This document shows positions 17,089 to 26,094 of a DNA stretch of 64,000 nucleotides, one piece after another (the first letter of the stretch is position 1; each line of letters begins with the position of its first letter). Under the pieces are notes generated by a model. That model was not told the DNA's origin, did not search any database, and saw only the letters and a program-made list of their open reading frames with translations. Source of the stretch: Chitinophaga pinensis. Lineage in GTDB: Bacteria; Bacteroidota; Bacteroidia; Chitinophagales; Chitinophagaceae. Made by a program: the position numbers and the translations under genes. The DNA is taken from contig NZ_VOHS01000001.1 in the NCBI RefSeq assembly GCF_007896845.1, positions 398,633 through 462,632 on the forward strand, written 5' to 3'.

Positions 17089-18492
17089 ATGTTCGTCAAG
17101 CAACTTTACACCAATTGCTTATCAGAAGCCGCCTACTTTATCGAGTCAGAAGGAGAAGCTGTTGTGATAGATCCTTTAAGGGATATTGACGCTTACCTTG
17201 ATTTAGCTAAAGAGCGTAATGCCACCATTAAATACATTTTTGAGACGCACTTTCATGCTGACTTTGTTTCAGGTCATCTGGACTTAGCCGCCGCTACAAA
17301 TGCGCCCATCGTATACGGCCCTGAAGCTGTTACCACCTTCCCGATCTATCTCGCAAAAGACAGAGAGAAATTCACTATCGGTAAACTGACAATAGAAGTA
17401 TTACATACCCCGGGACATACTCTGGAGTCTACCTGCTATCTTTTATCTGATGAAGCAGGTAATCCTCACAGCGTATTCACCGGCGATACTTTGTTTGTTG
17501 GTGATGTAGGACGCCCTGACCTGTTCAGCGGCAACCTGACCAAAGAAGAACTGGCAGGTTACCTCTTCGATTCACTGAATAACAAGATCAAAGTGTTACC
17601 TGACAGCGTTATTGTCTATCCTGCACACGGTCCGGGATCTTCCTGCGGAAAGAATCTGGGGCCTCATACCTACAGTACATTGGGTGATGAGAAAAGCACC
17701 AACTATGCGTTGAAGGCGACGGATAAAGATGCTTTCATCAAAGAAGTAACTTCCGGTCTGAGTACACCTCCATCTTATTTCCCTATCAATGCACGTATCA
17801 ATAAAGAAGGATATGATGCACTGCAGGCTGTAATGGAAAAGAGTAACCGTGCACTGTCTGTTGCAGAAGTAAAGGAAAGACTGAAAGATGAAATTTTAGT
17901 TCTTGATACACGTCCGGCGGCTGAATTCGCAGAAGGATTTGTACCCGGTTCAATCAGTATCGGTCTGGAAGGCCGTTTCGCTGAATGGGCAGGTAGTCTG
18001 CTGCCTTTTGGTGAAGACATTATTCTCGTTACCAGCCCCGGTAAAGAGGAAGAGACTATCGTACGTCTGGCGCGTGTAGGATTTGATCACGTAGCCGGTT
18101 ACCTTGAAGGTGGTTATGAAGCATGGATTGCAGCAGGTGAACCTCGTGATCTGATCATCACTGTAGAACCAGATGAACTGGCGATGGATCTGCCACATGA
18201 TGAGAATCTGGTAATTGTAGACGTTCGTAAGCCTGCGGAGTACGCAGATGGGCATATCGAAGGTGCAATGAACCTGACCCTCAGTGACATGACTGACCCC
18301 GGCAATCTGGCTGATTTCGATGATAATCACAATCTGTATGTTCACTGTCAGGGTGGTTACCGTAGTATTATCGCCTGCTCTATCATGAAAAGAGAAGGTA
18401 TTCACAACCTTCGTAATGTGCAAGGTGGTTACAATGCCATGAAAACACAGGAAGGTCTGAAAGTAGTACAGGAAAAAAACGTACTGAACTAA
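17089..18492 (+). CDS. MBL-fold hydrolase (persulfide dioxygenase-like) with two rhodanese domains
   Basis: A 467-residue protein. The N-terminal metallo-beta-lactamase domain carries the metal motif THFHADFVSGHLD (about residues 53-65), HTPGHT and TLFVGDVGRPDLF, which group it with ETHE1-like persulfide dioxygenases and CstB-type proteins. Two rhodanese domains follow at about 255-360 and 365-460. The second has an active-site cysteine loop (HCQGGYRS); the first has a Ser-Pro-Gly loop (VTSPGKEEE) without cysteine and is probably inactive. Role by family: oxidation and transfer of persulfide sulfur in the cytoplasm. A terminator follows. Confidence 0.88.
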   Translation: MFVKQLYTNCLSEAAYFIESEGEAVVIDPLRDIDAYLDLAKERNATIKYIFETHFHADFVSGHLDLAAATNAPIVYGPEAVTTFPIYLAKDREKFTIGKLTIEVLHTPGHTLESTCYLLSDEAGNPHSVFTGDTLFVGDVGRPDLFSGNLTKEELAGYLFDSLNNKIKVLPDSVIVYPAHGPGSSCGKNLGPHTYSTLGDEKSTNYALKATDKDAFIKEVTSGLSTPPSYFPINARINKEGYDALQAVMEKSNRALSVAEVKERLKDEILVLDTRPAAEFAEGFVPGSISIGLEGRFAEWAGSLLPFGEDIILVTSPGKEEETIVRLARVGFDHVAGYLEGGYEAWIAAGEPRDLIITVEPDELAMDLPHDENLVIVDVRKPAEYADGHIEGAMNLTLSDMTDPGNLADFDDNHNLYVHCQGGYRSIIACSIMKREGIHNLRNVQGGYNAMKTQEGLKVVQEKNVLN

Positions 18493-18510
18493 TGTAAGAT
18501 ATTGCAATTT

Positions 18511-18550
18511 AAAGGCCTCGCGGGAATACTGCGGGGCCTTTGCTTTTTTT
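18511..18550 (+). terminator. Rho-independent terminator after the MBL/rhodanese gene
   Basis: AAAGGCCTCGC and GCGGGGCCTTT form a stem with one non-Watson-Crick pair around gggaatact, followed by a run of seven T. Confidence 0.85.
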
Positions 18551-18589
18551 ACAGGTATACTTTTTGACCCCTTACCGAAAAACCTTGCA

Positions 18590-19399
18590 ATGGGAAAACT
18601 ATTAGACGGACAGATTGCACTTGTTACCGGTAGCAGCAGTGGTATTGGCGCTGCTATAGCGGTGGCTTTCGGGGAAGCCGGGGCTACAGTTGTGGTGAAC
18701 CATCACAGCGACAAAAGCTTAAAAGGCGCCGAAGAAGTACTGGCCAGCATCAAAGCAGCCGGTAGCGACGGTTTTATTCAACAATGCGATATCAGTAAGG
18801 AAGATGAAGTGAAGAAGATGTATGCGGAAATCTTTTCCCGCTTTGGTACCGTTGACATAGTTGTTGCCAATGCCGGTATTCAACAGGATGCCAATCTCTT
18901 TGATATGACGCTGGAACAGTGGAATACGGTAATTAATACCAATCTGACAGGTCAGTTCCTGTGTGCGCGTGAAGCTGCACGCGAATTCCGGCGCAGGGGT
19001 GTTGTGGAAAACCGTTCCAAAGCAGCCGGAAAGATCATCTGTATGAGTAGCGTGCATGAAGTAATTCCATGGGCAGGTCACGTGAATTATGCAGCAAGTA
19101 AAGGAGGGGTGAAGTTGTTGATGCAATCAATGGCACAGGAGCTGGCGCCGCATCGTATAAGGGTTAACGGACTGGCACCTGGTGCTATTAAAACCCGTAT
19201 TAACGAAGATGCATGGGATACGCCGGAAGATGAGAAAAAGCTGCTGGAACTCATTCCATATGGCAGAGTAGGGGTACCGGAAGATGTAGCAAAAGCAGCC
19301 GTGTGGCTGGCCAGTGATGAGAGTGATTATGTAACAGGAACAACCCTGTTTGTGGATGGTGGAATGACCCTTTATCCGGGTTTTGCAGATAATGGTTGA
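18590..19399 (+). CDS. SDR family oxidoreductase, glucose 1-dehydrogenase-like
   Basis: A 269-residue classical short-chain dehydrogenase. The cofactor motif TGSSSGIG is at about residues 14-21, NAG at about 92, the catalytic serine in ICMSSVHE and the YAASK Tyr/Lys pair at about 167-171, and the closing segment YVTGTTLFVDGGMTLYPGF. The overall sequence is nearest to glucose 1-dehydrogenase/3-oxoacyl reductase-like SDRs; the real substrate cannot be deduced. Standalone gene. Confidence 0.85.
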   Translation: MGKLLDGQIALVTGSSSGIGAAIAVAFGEAGATVVVNHHSDKSLKGAEEVLASIKAAGSDGFIQQCDISKEDEVKKMYAEIFSRFGTVDIVVANAGIQQDANLFDMTLEQWNTVINTNLTGQFLCAREAAREFRRRGVVENRSKAAGKIICMSSVHEVIPWAGHVNYAASKGGVKLLMQSMAQELAPHRIRVNGLAPGAIKTRINEDAWDTPEDEKKLLELIPYGRVGVPEDVAKAAVWLASDESDYVTGTTLFVDGGMTLYPGFADNG

Positions 19400-19472
19400 T
19401 TAACAGCTATTTGTAATAGAACAATCCGTTGGTCTAGCATGTTATTTGTTTTACTTAGTTAAACTTTTAACC

Positions 19473-19805
19473 ATGAAATGTAAAACTTTCCTGATGGCCG
19501 GAATGATGTTCCTGGCCGTATGCTTATTTGCCTGTTCGCCCAGCGATAGCAGCGTTCAGCAATCCGTTAATGAGAAACTCACTGCTTCCCCTGGCGTTAC
19601 TGCCGAAGTAAAGGAAGGAGTCGTTACCCTGAATGGTGAAGTAGCTGACGATGCCGCGAAAGTGGCTGCAGAAGATGCTGTTAAAGGCGTCAGCGGTGTA
19701 AAATCTGTGACTAACAACATTATGGTGCAGGCAGCAGTTCCTCCACCGCCCCCGCCAGCAGCTCCTGATACTACTATCAAAGTAGACAGCGCCGCTACGA
19801 AATAG
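19473..19805 (+). CDS. BON-domain lipoprotein
   Basis: A 110-residue secreted lipoprotein starting MKCKTFLMAGMMFLAVCLFA with lipidated Cys21. A single BON domain follows at about 28-85 (VNEKLTASPGVTAEVKEGVV, then VKGVSGVKSVTNNIMV), and the tail is proline-rich (VPPPPPPAAP). BON proteins bind lipid membranes and often protect the envelope under stress. ATG 19473 is chosen because it gives a compact signal peptide. Confidence 0.85.
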   Translation: MKCKTFLMAGMMFLAVCLFACSPSDSSVQQSVNEKLTASPGVTAEVKEGVVTLNGEVADDAAKVAAEDAVKGVSGVKSVTNNIMVQAAVPPPPPPAAPDTTIKVDSAATK

Positions 19806-19811
19806 TTTTGT

Positions 19812-19862
19812 GACTGAACTGATCAGTCACTTCAGGCGTACTGGTCAGTTCAGTTCTTTTAT
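19812..19862. terminator. Terminator between the BON lipoprotein and the acyltransferase
   Basis: ACTGAACTGATCAGT (19813-19827) and ACTGGTCAGTTCAGT (19840-19854) form a 15-bp stem with one wobble pair, followed by tctttta. It lies between convergent genes. Confidence 0.8.
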
Positions 19863-20719
19863 TACTCCCTGTACTCATGTTTCCACCTTCTGTGGCTCCA
19901 CACCCATACTTCGGGTTGCTCCCGGATATTTCCTTCCAGAAATTTTACAAATTCTTCCGTGATCTGACCTTCAGGAACAGCTGCCGGTTCTTCAAATGCC
20001 AGTTTCAGCGTTGCATGATAATATCCTCGTTTTACCTTACGGATATCTACAAAAACAACAGGAATATTGCTTCTGCGGGCGGTCATTTCAGGGCCTTTAT
20101 AAAATGCGGTCATTTTGTTCAGGAAAGGATACCAGTAACTGCGGCGTGGATTACCCGGATTCTGATCTGCCACAAGGGCAATCAGATATTGTTTGTCCAT
20201 CCAGGGCAACATACTGTTTTTGATGTCATTCGCAGGAAGTAGCGTACTACCGGATTTCTCACGGAAATACCGGAACATACGATCGCCTACCTTGCTGGTC
20301 AGTGGCATATATACCACAAGGAAAGGAAACTGAACCCCCTGCATACAAAACTGATTCGCCCATTCCCAATTGAAATTATGGCCCAGATGCATCTGGCAGC
20401 TTTTACCTTCCGCATATAGCTTGTGCAGGACAGTCAGGTCGCAGACAAAACGGCTTTGTAGCTGTTTCCGGCTAAGCGTGAGAAGTTTGATGGTTTCCAC
20501 CATCATATCCGTCAGATTGAGATAGTACTTCTTTGCAAGCCGGGTAATTTCTTTCTCCGTTTTCTCCGGAAATGCCTGCTTCAGATTCTCAAATACAACT
20601 GATTTGCGGTAACCAACAACATAATAAATAATCAGGTATAAAACATCACTTATGCGATATAATAACCATAACGGCAATATGGAAATGCCGTACATAAATG
20701 CCAGTAACAAATAATACAT
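19862..20719 (-). CDS. LpxL/HtrB-type lysophospholipid/lipid A acyltransferase
   Basis: A 285-residue inner-membrane acyltransferase of the HtrB/LpxL/MsbB superfamily. It has an N-terminal hydrophobic anchor, the HX4E catalytic motif in HLGHNFNWEWAN at about residue 115-125, and the conserved segments KSVVFENLKQAFPEKTE and LVADQNPGNPRR. It probably adds a secondary acyl chain to lipid A. The gene begins 11 bp after nadB on the same strand, so it is likely cotranscribed with it. Confidence 0.88.
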   Translation of the reverse strand: MYYLLLAFMYGISILPLWLLYRISDVLYLIIYYVVGYRKSVVFENLKQAFPEKTEKEITRLAKKYYLNLTDMMVETIKLLTLSRKQLQSRFVCDLTVLHKLYAEGKSCQMHLGHNFNWEWANQFCMQGVQFPFLVVYMPLTSKVGDRMFRYFREKSGSTLLPANDIKNSMLPWMDKQYLIALVADQNPGNPRRSYWYPFLNKMTAFYKGPEMTARRSNIPVVFVDIRKVKRGYYHATLKLAFEEPAAVPEGQITEEFVKFLEGNIREQPEVWVWSHRRWKHEYRE

Positions 20720-20730
20720 GTCATCAATTT

Positions 20731-22329
20731 CTATAACACAATATTCTGTACAAGGGCGCTCTTATGAGGATAGTCTGTATTAAAGTGTAAACCGCGGCTT
20801 TCCTTACGGAATGAAGCTCCTTTTACAATCAGGTAGCCTACGGTGATCAGGTTTCTTAATTCACACAACTGAGGAGATACCTCCGTTCTTTCGTACAACT
20901 GTTCTGTTTCTTCATGCAGAATATCCAGCCTGCGACTTGCACGCTGCATACGCTCATTTGTACGTACAATACCGAGATAGTCACTCATGATCTGTTTGAG
21001 CTCTTTCAGGCTCTGGGTGATCAGAATCATTTCTTTTGGTGCAGTGGTGCCGCCTGCATTCCAGTCGGGCACATTCACCTTATCTGTGATGCTGTTTATT
21101 TTTTGTACGCCATCCAGATAACAACGATGTGCAAACACCATCGCCTCCAGCAGTGAGTTGGAAGCAAGTCTGTTTGCACCATGCAGACCTGTACTGGAAC
21201 ACTCTCCGCAGGCATAAAGGTTATTGATGGAAGTACGTCCGTATTCGTTCACCTTGATACCGCCACAGCTGTAATGTGCTGCGGGAGCTACGGGAATCAT
21301 GTCTTTCTTGACATCGATACCGGATGCAAGGCATTTTTCGTAGATGTTGGGGAAGTGATGAATGAACTTCTCCTGATCCATATGCCGGCAGTCGAGATAT
21401 ACATACTCTGTACCGGTGATCTTCATCTCGCTGTCAATTGCTCTTGCAACGATATCACGCGGAGCAAGTGAAAGACGGGGATCATACTTATGCATGAAAT
21501 CTTCGCCGTGTATATTACGAAGTATACCACCATCGCCACGTACAGCTTCTGTGACCAGAAAAGCGTTATTTACGCCCGGCTGATACAGGGCAGTAGGATG
21601 GAACTGGATAAATTCCATGTTCTCAATCCTGCCTTTTGCACGATATACCATCGCTACACCATCGCCGGTAGCAATGGTCGGATTGGTCGTACTACGGTAT
21701 ACCTGTCCGTTACCACCAGTCGCCAGCACAGTAATGCGGCTCAGGATCTTTTCGATCTTATTGGTAAGCAGATTCAGGACGTATACGCCGTAACATTCTA
21801 TATCGGGAGTGGATTTCGTAACAAGGTAGCCCAGGTGATGCTGGGTGATCAGGTCTACCACGAAGCAATGGGTGACCATCTCTATATTGGGTTGTTTGTG
21901 TACTGCATCCAGCAGCGCACGTTCAATTTCCTTACCGGTAACGTCTTTGTAGTGAATTACGCGGAATTCGGAGTGACCGCCTTCTTTACCCAGAGAAAAA
22001 TCTCCGGCTGCATTCTTGTCAAAGTTGGCGCCCCATTCAATAATCTCATTGACACGTTCTGGTCCTTCTTTCACCACTATTTCCACAATCTCCTCATTGC
22101 AGAGACCATCACCGGCGATCAGCGTGTCTTCAATATGCTTTTCAAAGCTGTCGTTCTCGAGATCGTTTACTACAGCAACTCCACCCTGTGCGTATTTGGT
22201 ATTGGTCTCATCCTCATGTGATTTGGTGATGATGGTGATTTTCTTGTCAGGACATGCGGCCGCTACCTTGAGGGCATAGGTCAATCCTGCTATACCGGAA
22301 CCAATAACTAAGAAATCTGTTTGTTCCAT
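20731..22329 (-). CDS. nadB: L-aspartate oxidase NadB
   Basis: A 532-residue flavoprotein that oxidises L-aspartate to iminoaspartate, the first step of de novo NAD synthesis. The FAD-binding motif VIGSGIAGLTYAL is at residues 7-19. The family segments TKYAQGGVAVV, EGGHSEFRVIHYKDVTG, MEFIQFHPTALY and AAHYSCGGIKVNEYGRTSIN are all present, as is the GLHGANRLASNSLLEA FAD loop. Length is normal. nadA and nadC are not in the window. The acyltransferase follows after 11 bp. Confidence 0.95.
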   Translation of the reverse strand: MEQTDFLVIGSGIAGLTYALKVAAACPDKKITIITKSHEDETNTKYAQGGVAVVNDLENDSFEKHIEDTLIAGDGLCNEEIVEIVVKEGPERVNEIIEWGANFDKNAAGDFSLGKEGGHSEFRVIHYKDVTGKEIERALLDAVHKQPNIEMVTHCFVVDLITQHHLGYLVTKSTPDIECYGVYVLNLLTNKIEKILSRITVLATGGNGQVYRSTTNPTIATGDGVAMVYRAKGRIENMEFIQFHPTALYQPGVNNAFLVTEAVRGDGGILRNIHGEDFMHKYDPRLSLAPRDIVARAIDSEMKITGTEYVYLDCRHMDQEKFIHHFPNIYEKCLASGIDVKKDMIPVAPAAHYSCGGIKVNEYGRTSINNLYACGECSSTGLHGANRLASNSLLEAMVFAHRCYLDGVQKINSITDKVNVPDWNAGGTTAPKEMILITQSLKELKQIMSDYLGIVRTNERMQRASRRLDILHEETEQLYERTEVSPQLCELRNLITVGYLIVKGASFRKESRGLHFNTDYPHKSALVQNIVL

Positions 22330-22353
22330 AAGTTGTTCTCATCAAGCAAGGAT

Positions 22354-22361
22354 CAAATGTA
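22354..22361 (-). promoter_or_regulatory. Bacteroidota -7 element for nadB
   Basis: TACATTTG on the minus strand matches TAnnTTTG and lies 24 bp before the nadB start. Confidence 0.45.
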
Positions 22362-22388
22362 CGGTTTAATACGGTTTATTTGCTCCAT

Positions 22389-23096
22389 TTATTGCATGGC
22401 ATAGCCCCGGCGCATACGGAGATAGAATAGTCCACCGGTAACCAGGCCCCATTGTGCCAGGCCGTACGTCAGCATGATAAGAAAGGTGCCCATTTGCAGG
22501 GGATGGTAGAAGTAGTGAATGGCGATAATTGCACAGGAAATGATATAAAGACCCGCTCCAGCCATCGCATACCAGCCGGAAGCTTGTTCTTTCAGTCTAT
22601 AGGCATGTTTTACCGCCTGTAGCATAACAGAGGCAATTGCGGCAAAAATGATCACAGGAATAGCCATTTGTCCGAGGTACGGTAACATGAAGAAAATGAA
22701 TGCAATAACAGCGGCCTGCGCGCCGATGATAAATGCCCATTGACAACGGGGCAGGGGATAGTTGGAATACCGGATCTTCAGGAAGAATGCTATATAGGCC
22801 ATCAATGAAAACGCAAAAGTGACGAGGCTGAAAGAGAAGAACCATGTATTCTGCTCTGAAAACAGCAGGAACATGTCACCAAAGCCTGTAAAGAACAGGG
22901 CCGCCAGCATGGAAATCCGGAATACAGGCGGAATACCTTCCGTTCCCAGCACAAACTGGATAGCCAGTATAAAAGGCAACAGGAACTTTGAGGCGTAACT
23001 AAGTATTTCCAGGTGAAACACGATGGCTAAGAGGTGAACAGATAGTGTGACAGCGTACAATATGTTTAATACACTTCTCCCTTGCATAATGAGCAT
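22389..23096 (-). CDS. YhhN family membrane protein (lysoplasmalogenase-like)
   Basis: A 235-residue polytopic membrane protein with about seven or eight hydrophobic helices. The YhhN/TMEM86 signature GFGDMFLLF is present near residue 70. Eukaryotic TMEM86 proteins hydrolyse lysoplasmalogens; the bacterial role is less clear. The start codon lies 39 bp after the end of the histidine kinase gene on the same strand, so it may be read from the same transcript. Confidence 0.82.
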   Translation of the reverse strand: MLIMQGRSVLNILYAVTLSVHLLAIVFHLEILSYASKFLLPFILAIQFVLGTEGIPPVFRISMLAALFFTGFGDMFLLFSEQNTWFFSFSLVTFAFSLMAYIAFFLKIRYSNYPLPRCQWAFIIGAQAAVIAFIFFMLPYLGQMAIPVIIFAAIASVMLQAVKHAYRLKEQASGWYAMAGAGLYIISCAIIAIHYFYHPLQMGTFLIMLTYGLAQWGLVTGGLFYLRMRRGYAMQ

Positions 23097-23135
23097 TATA
23101 ATATCTTAAAGTACGACATCTTTGTCTAAATGGTT

Positions 23136-24473
23136 TCAGCTGACAGGGAGGAATACTGAAAAGGTCGTGCCATTATTGCCGGAACGGCTCACTTTAAGTT
23201 GTCCGCCGTGTGATTGTATGATCTGCTGGGAGAGGCTCAGACCAATACCACTGCCTTTTTTCTTCGTCGTATAGAAGGGGATAAAAATCTTGTTCATGGC
23301 TTCAGCGTCGATACCCGGACCATTGTCAATAATCTCGATATGTACCTGACCTGGGGTGCTCATGGTCGCCTTTACCTGTATGGCCGGCGTCTGGGTTTGT
23401 TCCAGCGCATCCATGGCATTTTTGATCAGGTTGATCATCACCATCTGTAATTGAGCTACATCTGCATGGATCTCTGTGCCGGCAGCCTCTATTTCGTAGT
23501 TATAATAAATACCAGCCTGCTTCAGCTCCGGTTGCAGCAAGCTGCTTACCCCACTAACAAGTTCTTTTATATTGACCTGTGTGAACTGCGGTTTAGGCAG
23601 CGTTGTATAGTCCCGGTAAGCATTTACGAAGTTCATAATACCCTTACTCCGGCTCTTGATCGTTTCCAGTGCTTCCTGCAGATCGTCAATAGCTTCTTTC
23701 TGGGCTGCCTCCGGAGAAATGTCCTGTTCTACGATATCCTGCATGGTGCCTATCAGAGACACAATAGGCGTGACGGAATTCATGATCTCATGACGTAATA
23801 TCTTGGTCAGATTCTGCCAGGCTTCCAGTTCTTTTTGTTGCAGTTCGGCATGGATGTTCTGTAGCGAGATCAGTTTGATCAGCCGTCCCTGTAGTCTTAC
23901 ACTGGCGGCATGAATAGACAGTTGCTGCTCCTGCCGGGTACGGTACAATAACTTACTGCCTGAACGGATCTCCATCAGATATTCCGGTAATCCCGGATGG
24001 CTGTTTTTGAGTTCGGAAATGTTGCGTAGCCGGTAGATACCCAACAAGCGGAATGCGGCTGGATTAATCAACTCAATATGGCCTTCTGTATCAAAGGAGA
24101 GAACGCCTATGCTGATATGCTGGACGATCGTATCTATATACTTCAGGTTCGCTTCTTTTTCGGCTCTGGTTTGCCGGAAGGCCTCGAGCACCTCATTAAA
24201 CTGGTGGTTCAATGCCTGAAAGCTTTTGCCCAGTTTATTGTCGGCGCTGAAGCGGATAGAAAAGTCCTCGTAGCGGATCGATTCCAGGAACAGGGTCAAT
24301 TTCCGGTTTACCCGGTTGATGTAGTAATACATGCCGTATATCTGCATACAGATCAGGATAGCCATGGCTATTCCCGGAAACACGCCAAGCACTGTCCATA
24401 CCCATACACTTGTGATGGTGCTGAGCGTCAGAAGAATAATACGCAGAAATATATTGACACTGAACTTGTTCAT
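23136..24473 (-). CDS. Sensor histidine kinase (NtrY-like, PAS and HATPase domains)
   Basis: A 445-residue membrane kinase. Two transmembrane helices lie in the first 55 residues, followed by a HAMP-like/linker segment, a PAS domain (DTIVQHISIGVLSFDTEGHI) at about 110-165, the H-box LRHEIMNSVTPIVSLIGTMQ at about 228-247, and the ATPase boxes: MVMINLIKNAMDAL, IIDNGPGID, FYTTKKKGSGIGLSLSQQI. It should phosphorylate the NtrC-class regulator encoded 9 bp upstream. The periplasmic loop is very short, so it probably senses a membrane or cytoplasmic signal. Operon order: regulator, then kinase. Confidence 0.92.
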   Translation of the reverse strand: MNKFSVNIFLRIILLTLSTITSVWVWTVLGVFPGIAMAILICMQIYGMYYYINRVNRKLTLFLESIRYEDFSIRFSADNKLGKSFQALNHQFNEVLEAFRQTRAEKEANLKYIDTIVQHISIGVLSFDTEGHIELINPAAFRLLGIYRLRNISELKNSHPGLPEYLMEIRSGSKLLYRTRQEQQLSIHAASVRLQGRLIKLISLQNIHAELQQKELEAWQNLTKILRHEIMNSVTPIVSLIGTMQDIVEQDISPEAAQKEAIDDLQEALETIKSRSKGIMNFVNAYRDYTTLPKPQFTQVNIKELVSGVSSLLQPELKQAGIYYNYEIEAAGTEIHADVAQLQMVMINLIKNAMDALEQTQTPAIQVKATMSTPGQVHIEIIDNGPGIDAEAMNKIFIPFYTTKKKGSGIGLSLSQQIIQSHGGQLKVSRSGNNGTTFSVFLPVS

Positions 24474-24482
24474 CGTAAACTA

Positions 24483-25835
24483 CTAGATGTTATATTTTTC
24501 CAGTCTTCTGTAAAGGGCGGCTCTGCTCAGTCCCAGCTCTTTCGCTGCTTCCGTGATATTGCCATTGCACTTTTTCATGGCCTGAGTAATGATATTGCGT
24601 TCCATTTCCTCCAGATTATAGCCGGTATTCAGCGCCTGCTCCTGTATCGGATTTTTTACAAATACGTCCTTGGGCATGAGCGTTTTACCCTGCGAGAGGA
24701 TCACCGCTCTTTCCATGGCATGTTGCAGTTCGCGGATATTACCCGGCCATTCGTATTGGCGTAACTGCTGTATGAGGGATTCATGCAGGTTAGTCACGGT
24801 ACGTTTATATTTTGTCGCATATTTCCCGAGGAAATATTCCGCCAGAGGCACAATATCTTCCAGACGTTCCCGTAAAGGCGGTAACTGGATCTCAATGGTA
24901 TTAATACGATAGAGTAAGTCCTGCCGGAACTGGTACTCTGCTGCCATCCGCTGGATGTTCCTGTTTGTGGCAGTGATCAGGCGTACATCTATAGAAGTTG
25001 ACTTGTTACTACCTACTTTGGTCACGGCCCTGTTCTGCAACACCGTCAGCAGCTTTGCCTGTAAAGGCAGGGAGATGTTTCCCAGTTCGTCCAGAAAAAT
25101 AGAGCCTCCATTTGCCTCTTCAAAACGGCCGGTACGGTCTTCTCTGGCATCAGTGAAAGCGCCTTTCACATGGCCAAACAGTTCACTTTCGAACAAGGTC
25201 TCGCTGATGGCACCCAGATCGACACTGACAAATGGCTGTTTATTACGGAGTGATAAGGCATGTATGTGACGGGCGAGCAGGTCCTTTCCGGTACCATTTT
25301 CACCCAATATCAGCACATTGGCATCTGTACCGGCTACCCGGGCGGCGGTATCCAGCACCTGCTGCATAGCCTCGCTACTGCCAATGATATTAACGTCTGA
25401 CTGTGGGGTTACCGGGGCTGTTACTACCTTTTCTTTATTGCCGCGCTTCTTATTATAAGCCGCCTGCATGGTAGCCAGCAGTTTATCATTTTCCCACGGT
25501 TTCAGCACGAAATCGACCGCTCCTGCTTTAATGGCCCTTACAGCCATTTCCACATCTCCGTAGGCGGTAAACAGCACGACTGCCACTTCCGGTCTGATAT
25601 CCAGAATGCGGTCCAGCCATTCAAAGCCTTCTTTTCCACTACTGAGGTCCCGGGTAAAGTTCATATCCAGCAGGATCACATCATAATCGAAATTAGTGAC
25701 CATGTAGGGGATCTTCTGCGGGTTACGTTCAAAGTCAACCTGTTCAAAATGGCGTTTTAACAATAAACGGGCGGCACGCAGCACGTCCATGTCATCATCT
25801 ACAATAAGAATTTTGCCGGGCAAGGGTGTGGTCAT
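24483..25835 (-). CDS. NtrC-class sigma-54-dependent response regulator
   Basis: A 450-residue regulator with three domains. The receiver (1-125) has the acidic pocket VDDD at 12-15 and phospho-Asp57 in LLDMNF. The AAA+ activator domain (about 155-385) has Walker A GENGTGKD, Walker B SIFLDELG and the sigma-54 contact loop GAFTDA, a variant of GAFTGA in which Thr is kept. The C-terminus is a Fis-type helix-turn-helix (NITEAAKELGLSRAALYRRL). It should activate RNA polymerase with sigma-54. A sigma-54 promoter before the divergent adaptor gene is its obvious target. Confidence 0.94.
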   Translation of the reverse strand: MTTPLPGKILIVDDDMDVLRAARLLLKRHFEQVDFERNPQKIPYMVTNFDYDVILLDMNFTRDLSSGKEGFEWLDRILDIRPEVAVVLFTAYGDVEMAVRAIKAGAVDFVLKPWENDKLLATMQAAYNKKRGNKEKVVTAPVTPQSDVNIIGSSEAMQQVLDTAARVAGTDANVLILGENGTGKDLLARHIHALSLRNKQPFVSVDLGAISETLFESELFGHVKGAFTDAREDRTGRFEEANGGSIFLDELGNISLPLQAKLLTVLQNRAVTKVGSNKSTSIDVRLITATNRNIQRMAAEYQFRQDLLYRINTIEIQLPPLRERLEDIVPLAEYFLGKYATKYKRTVTNLHESLIQQLRQYEWPGNIRELQHAMERAVILSQGKTLMPKDVFVKNPIQEQALNTGYNLEEMERNIITQAMKKCNGNITEAAKELGLSRAALYRRLEKYNI

Positions 25836-25989
25836 AACTTAATGTCTTGTCTATTGTTTTCTGTAATGAATCCGCAAACAGCGTTCCTGACAGGGGCGGT
25901 GGGATAGCAACCCGTGGTGGATGCGGCCACTGGCAATATTATAAAAAGATTTCGGTTTTTAAAGGCTGTTGGCCGGTACAACAGGAATT

Positions 25990-26046
25990 GTCCGGAAATG
26001 GACGTCTGGTGTACGCTTCAGGACGATCATTGGAAGGGCTTGTCCT
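25990..26046. promoter_or_regulatory. Candidate upstream activator sites for the NtrC-class regulator
   Basis: Two inverted repeats of GTCC and GGAC (half-site spacings 6 and 17 bp) lie upstream of the sigma-54 promoter. The assignment is inference from position and symmetry. Confidence 0.3.
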
Positions 26047-26079
26047 TTGAAATGCCCTGCTGTACTGTGTTTCGGGCTT

Positions 26080-26094
26080 TGGCATGACCGTTGC
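26080..26094 (+). promoter_or_regulatory. Sigma-54 (-24/-12) promoter of the export cluster
   Basis: TGGCATGACCGTTGC matches the consensus TGGCAC-N5-TTGC at every defined base except one (T for C), with exact GG-GC spacing. It stands 30 bp before the first adaptor start codon, on the strand of the export genes, and just across from a divergent NtrC-class activator gene. Predicted transcription start is near 26106. Confidence 0.8.

Noticed and set aside
21490..22221. Open frame of 243 codons on the plus strand
   Set aside because: Antisense to nadB, whose protein is complete and conserved.
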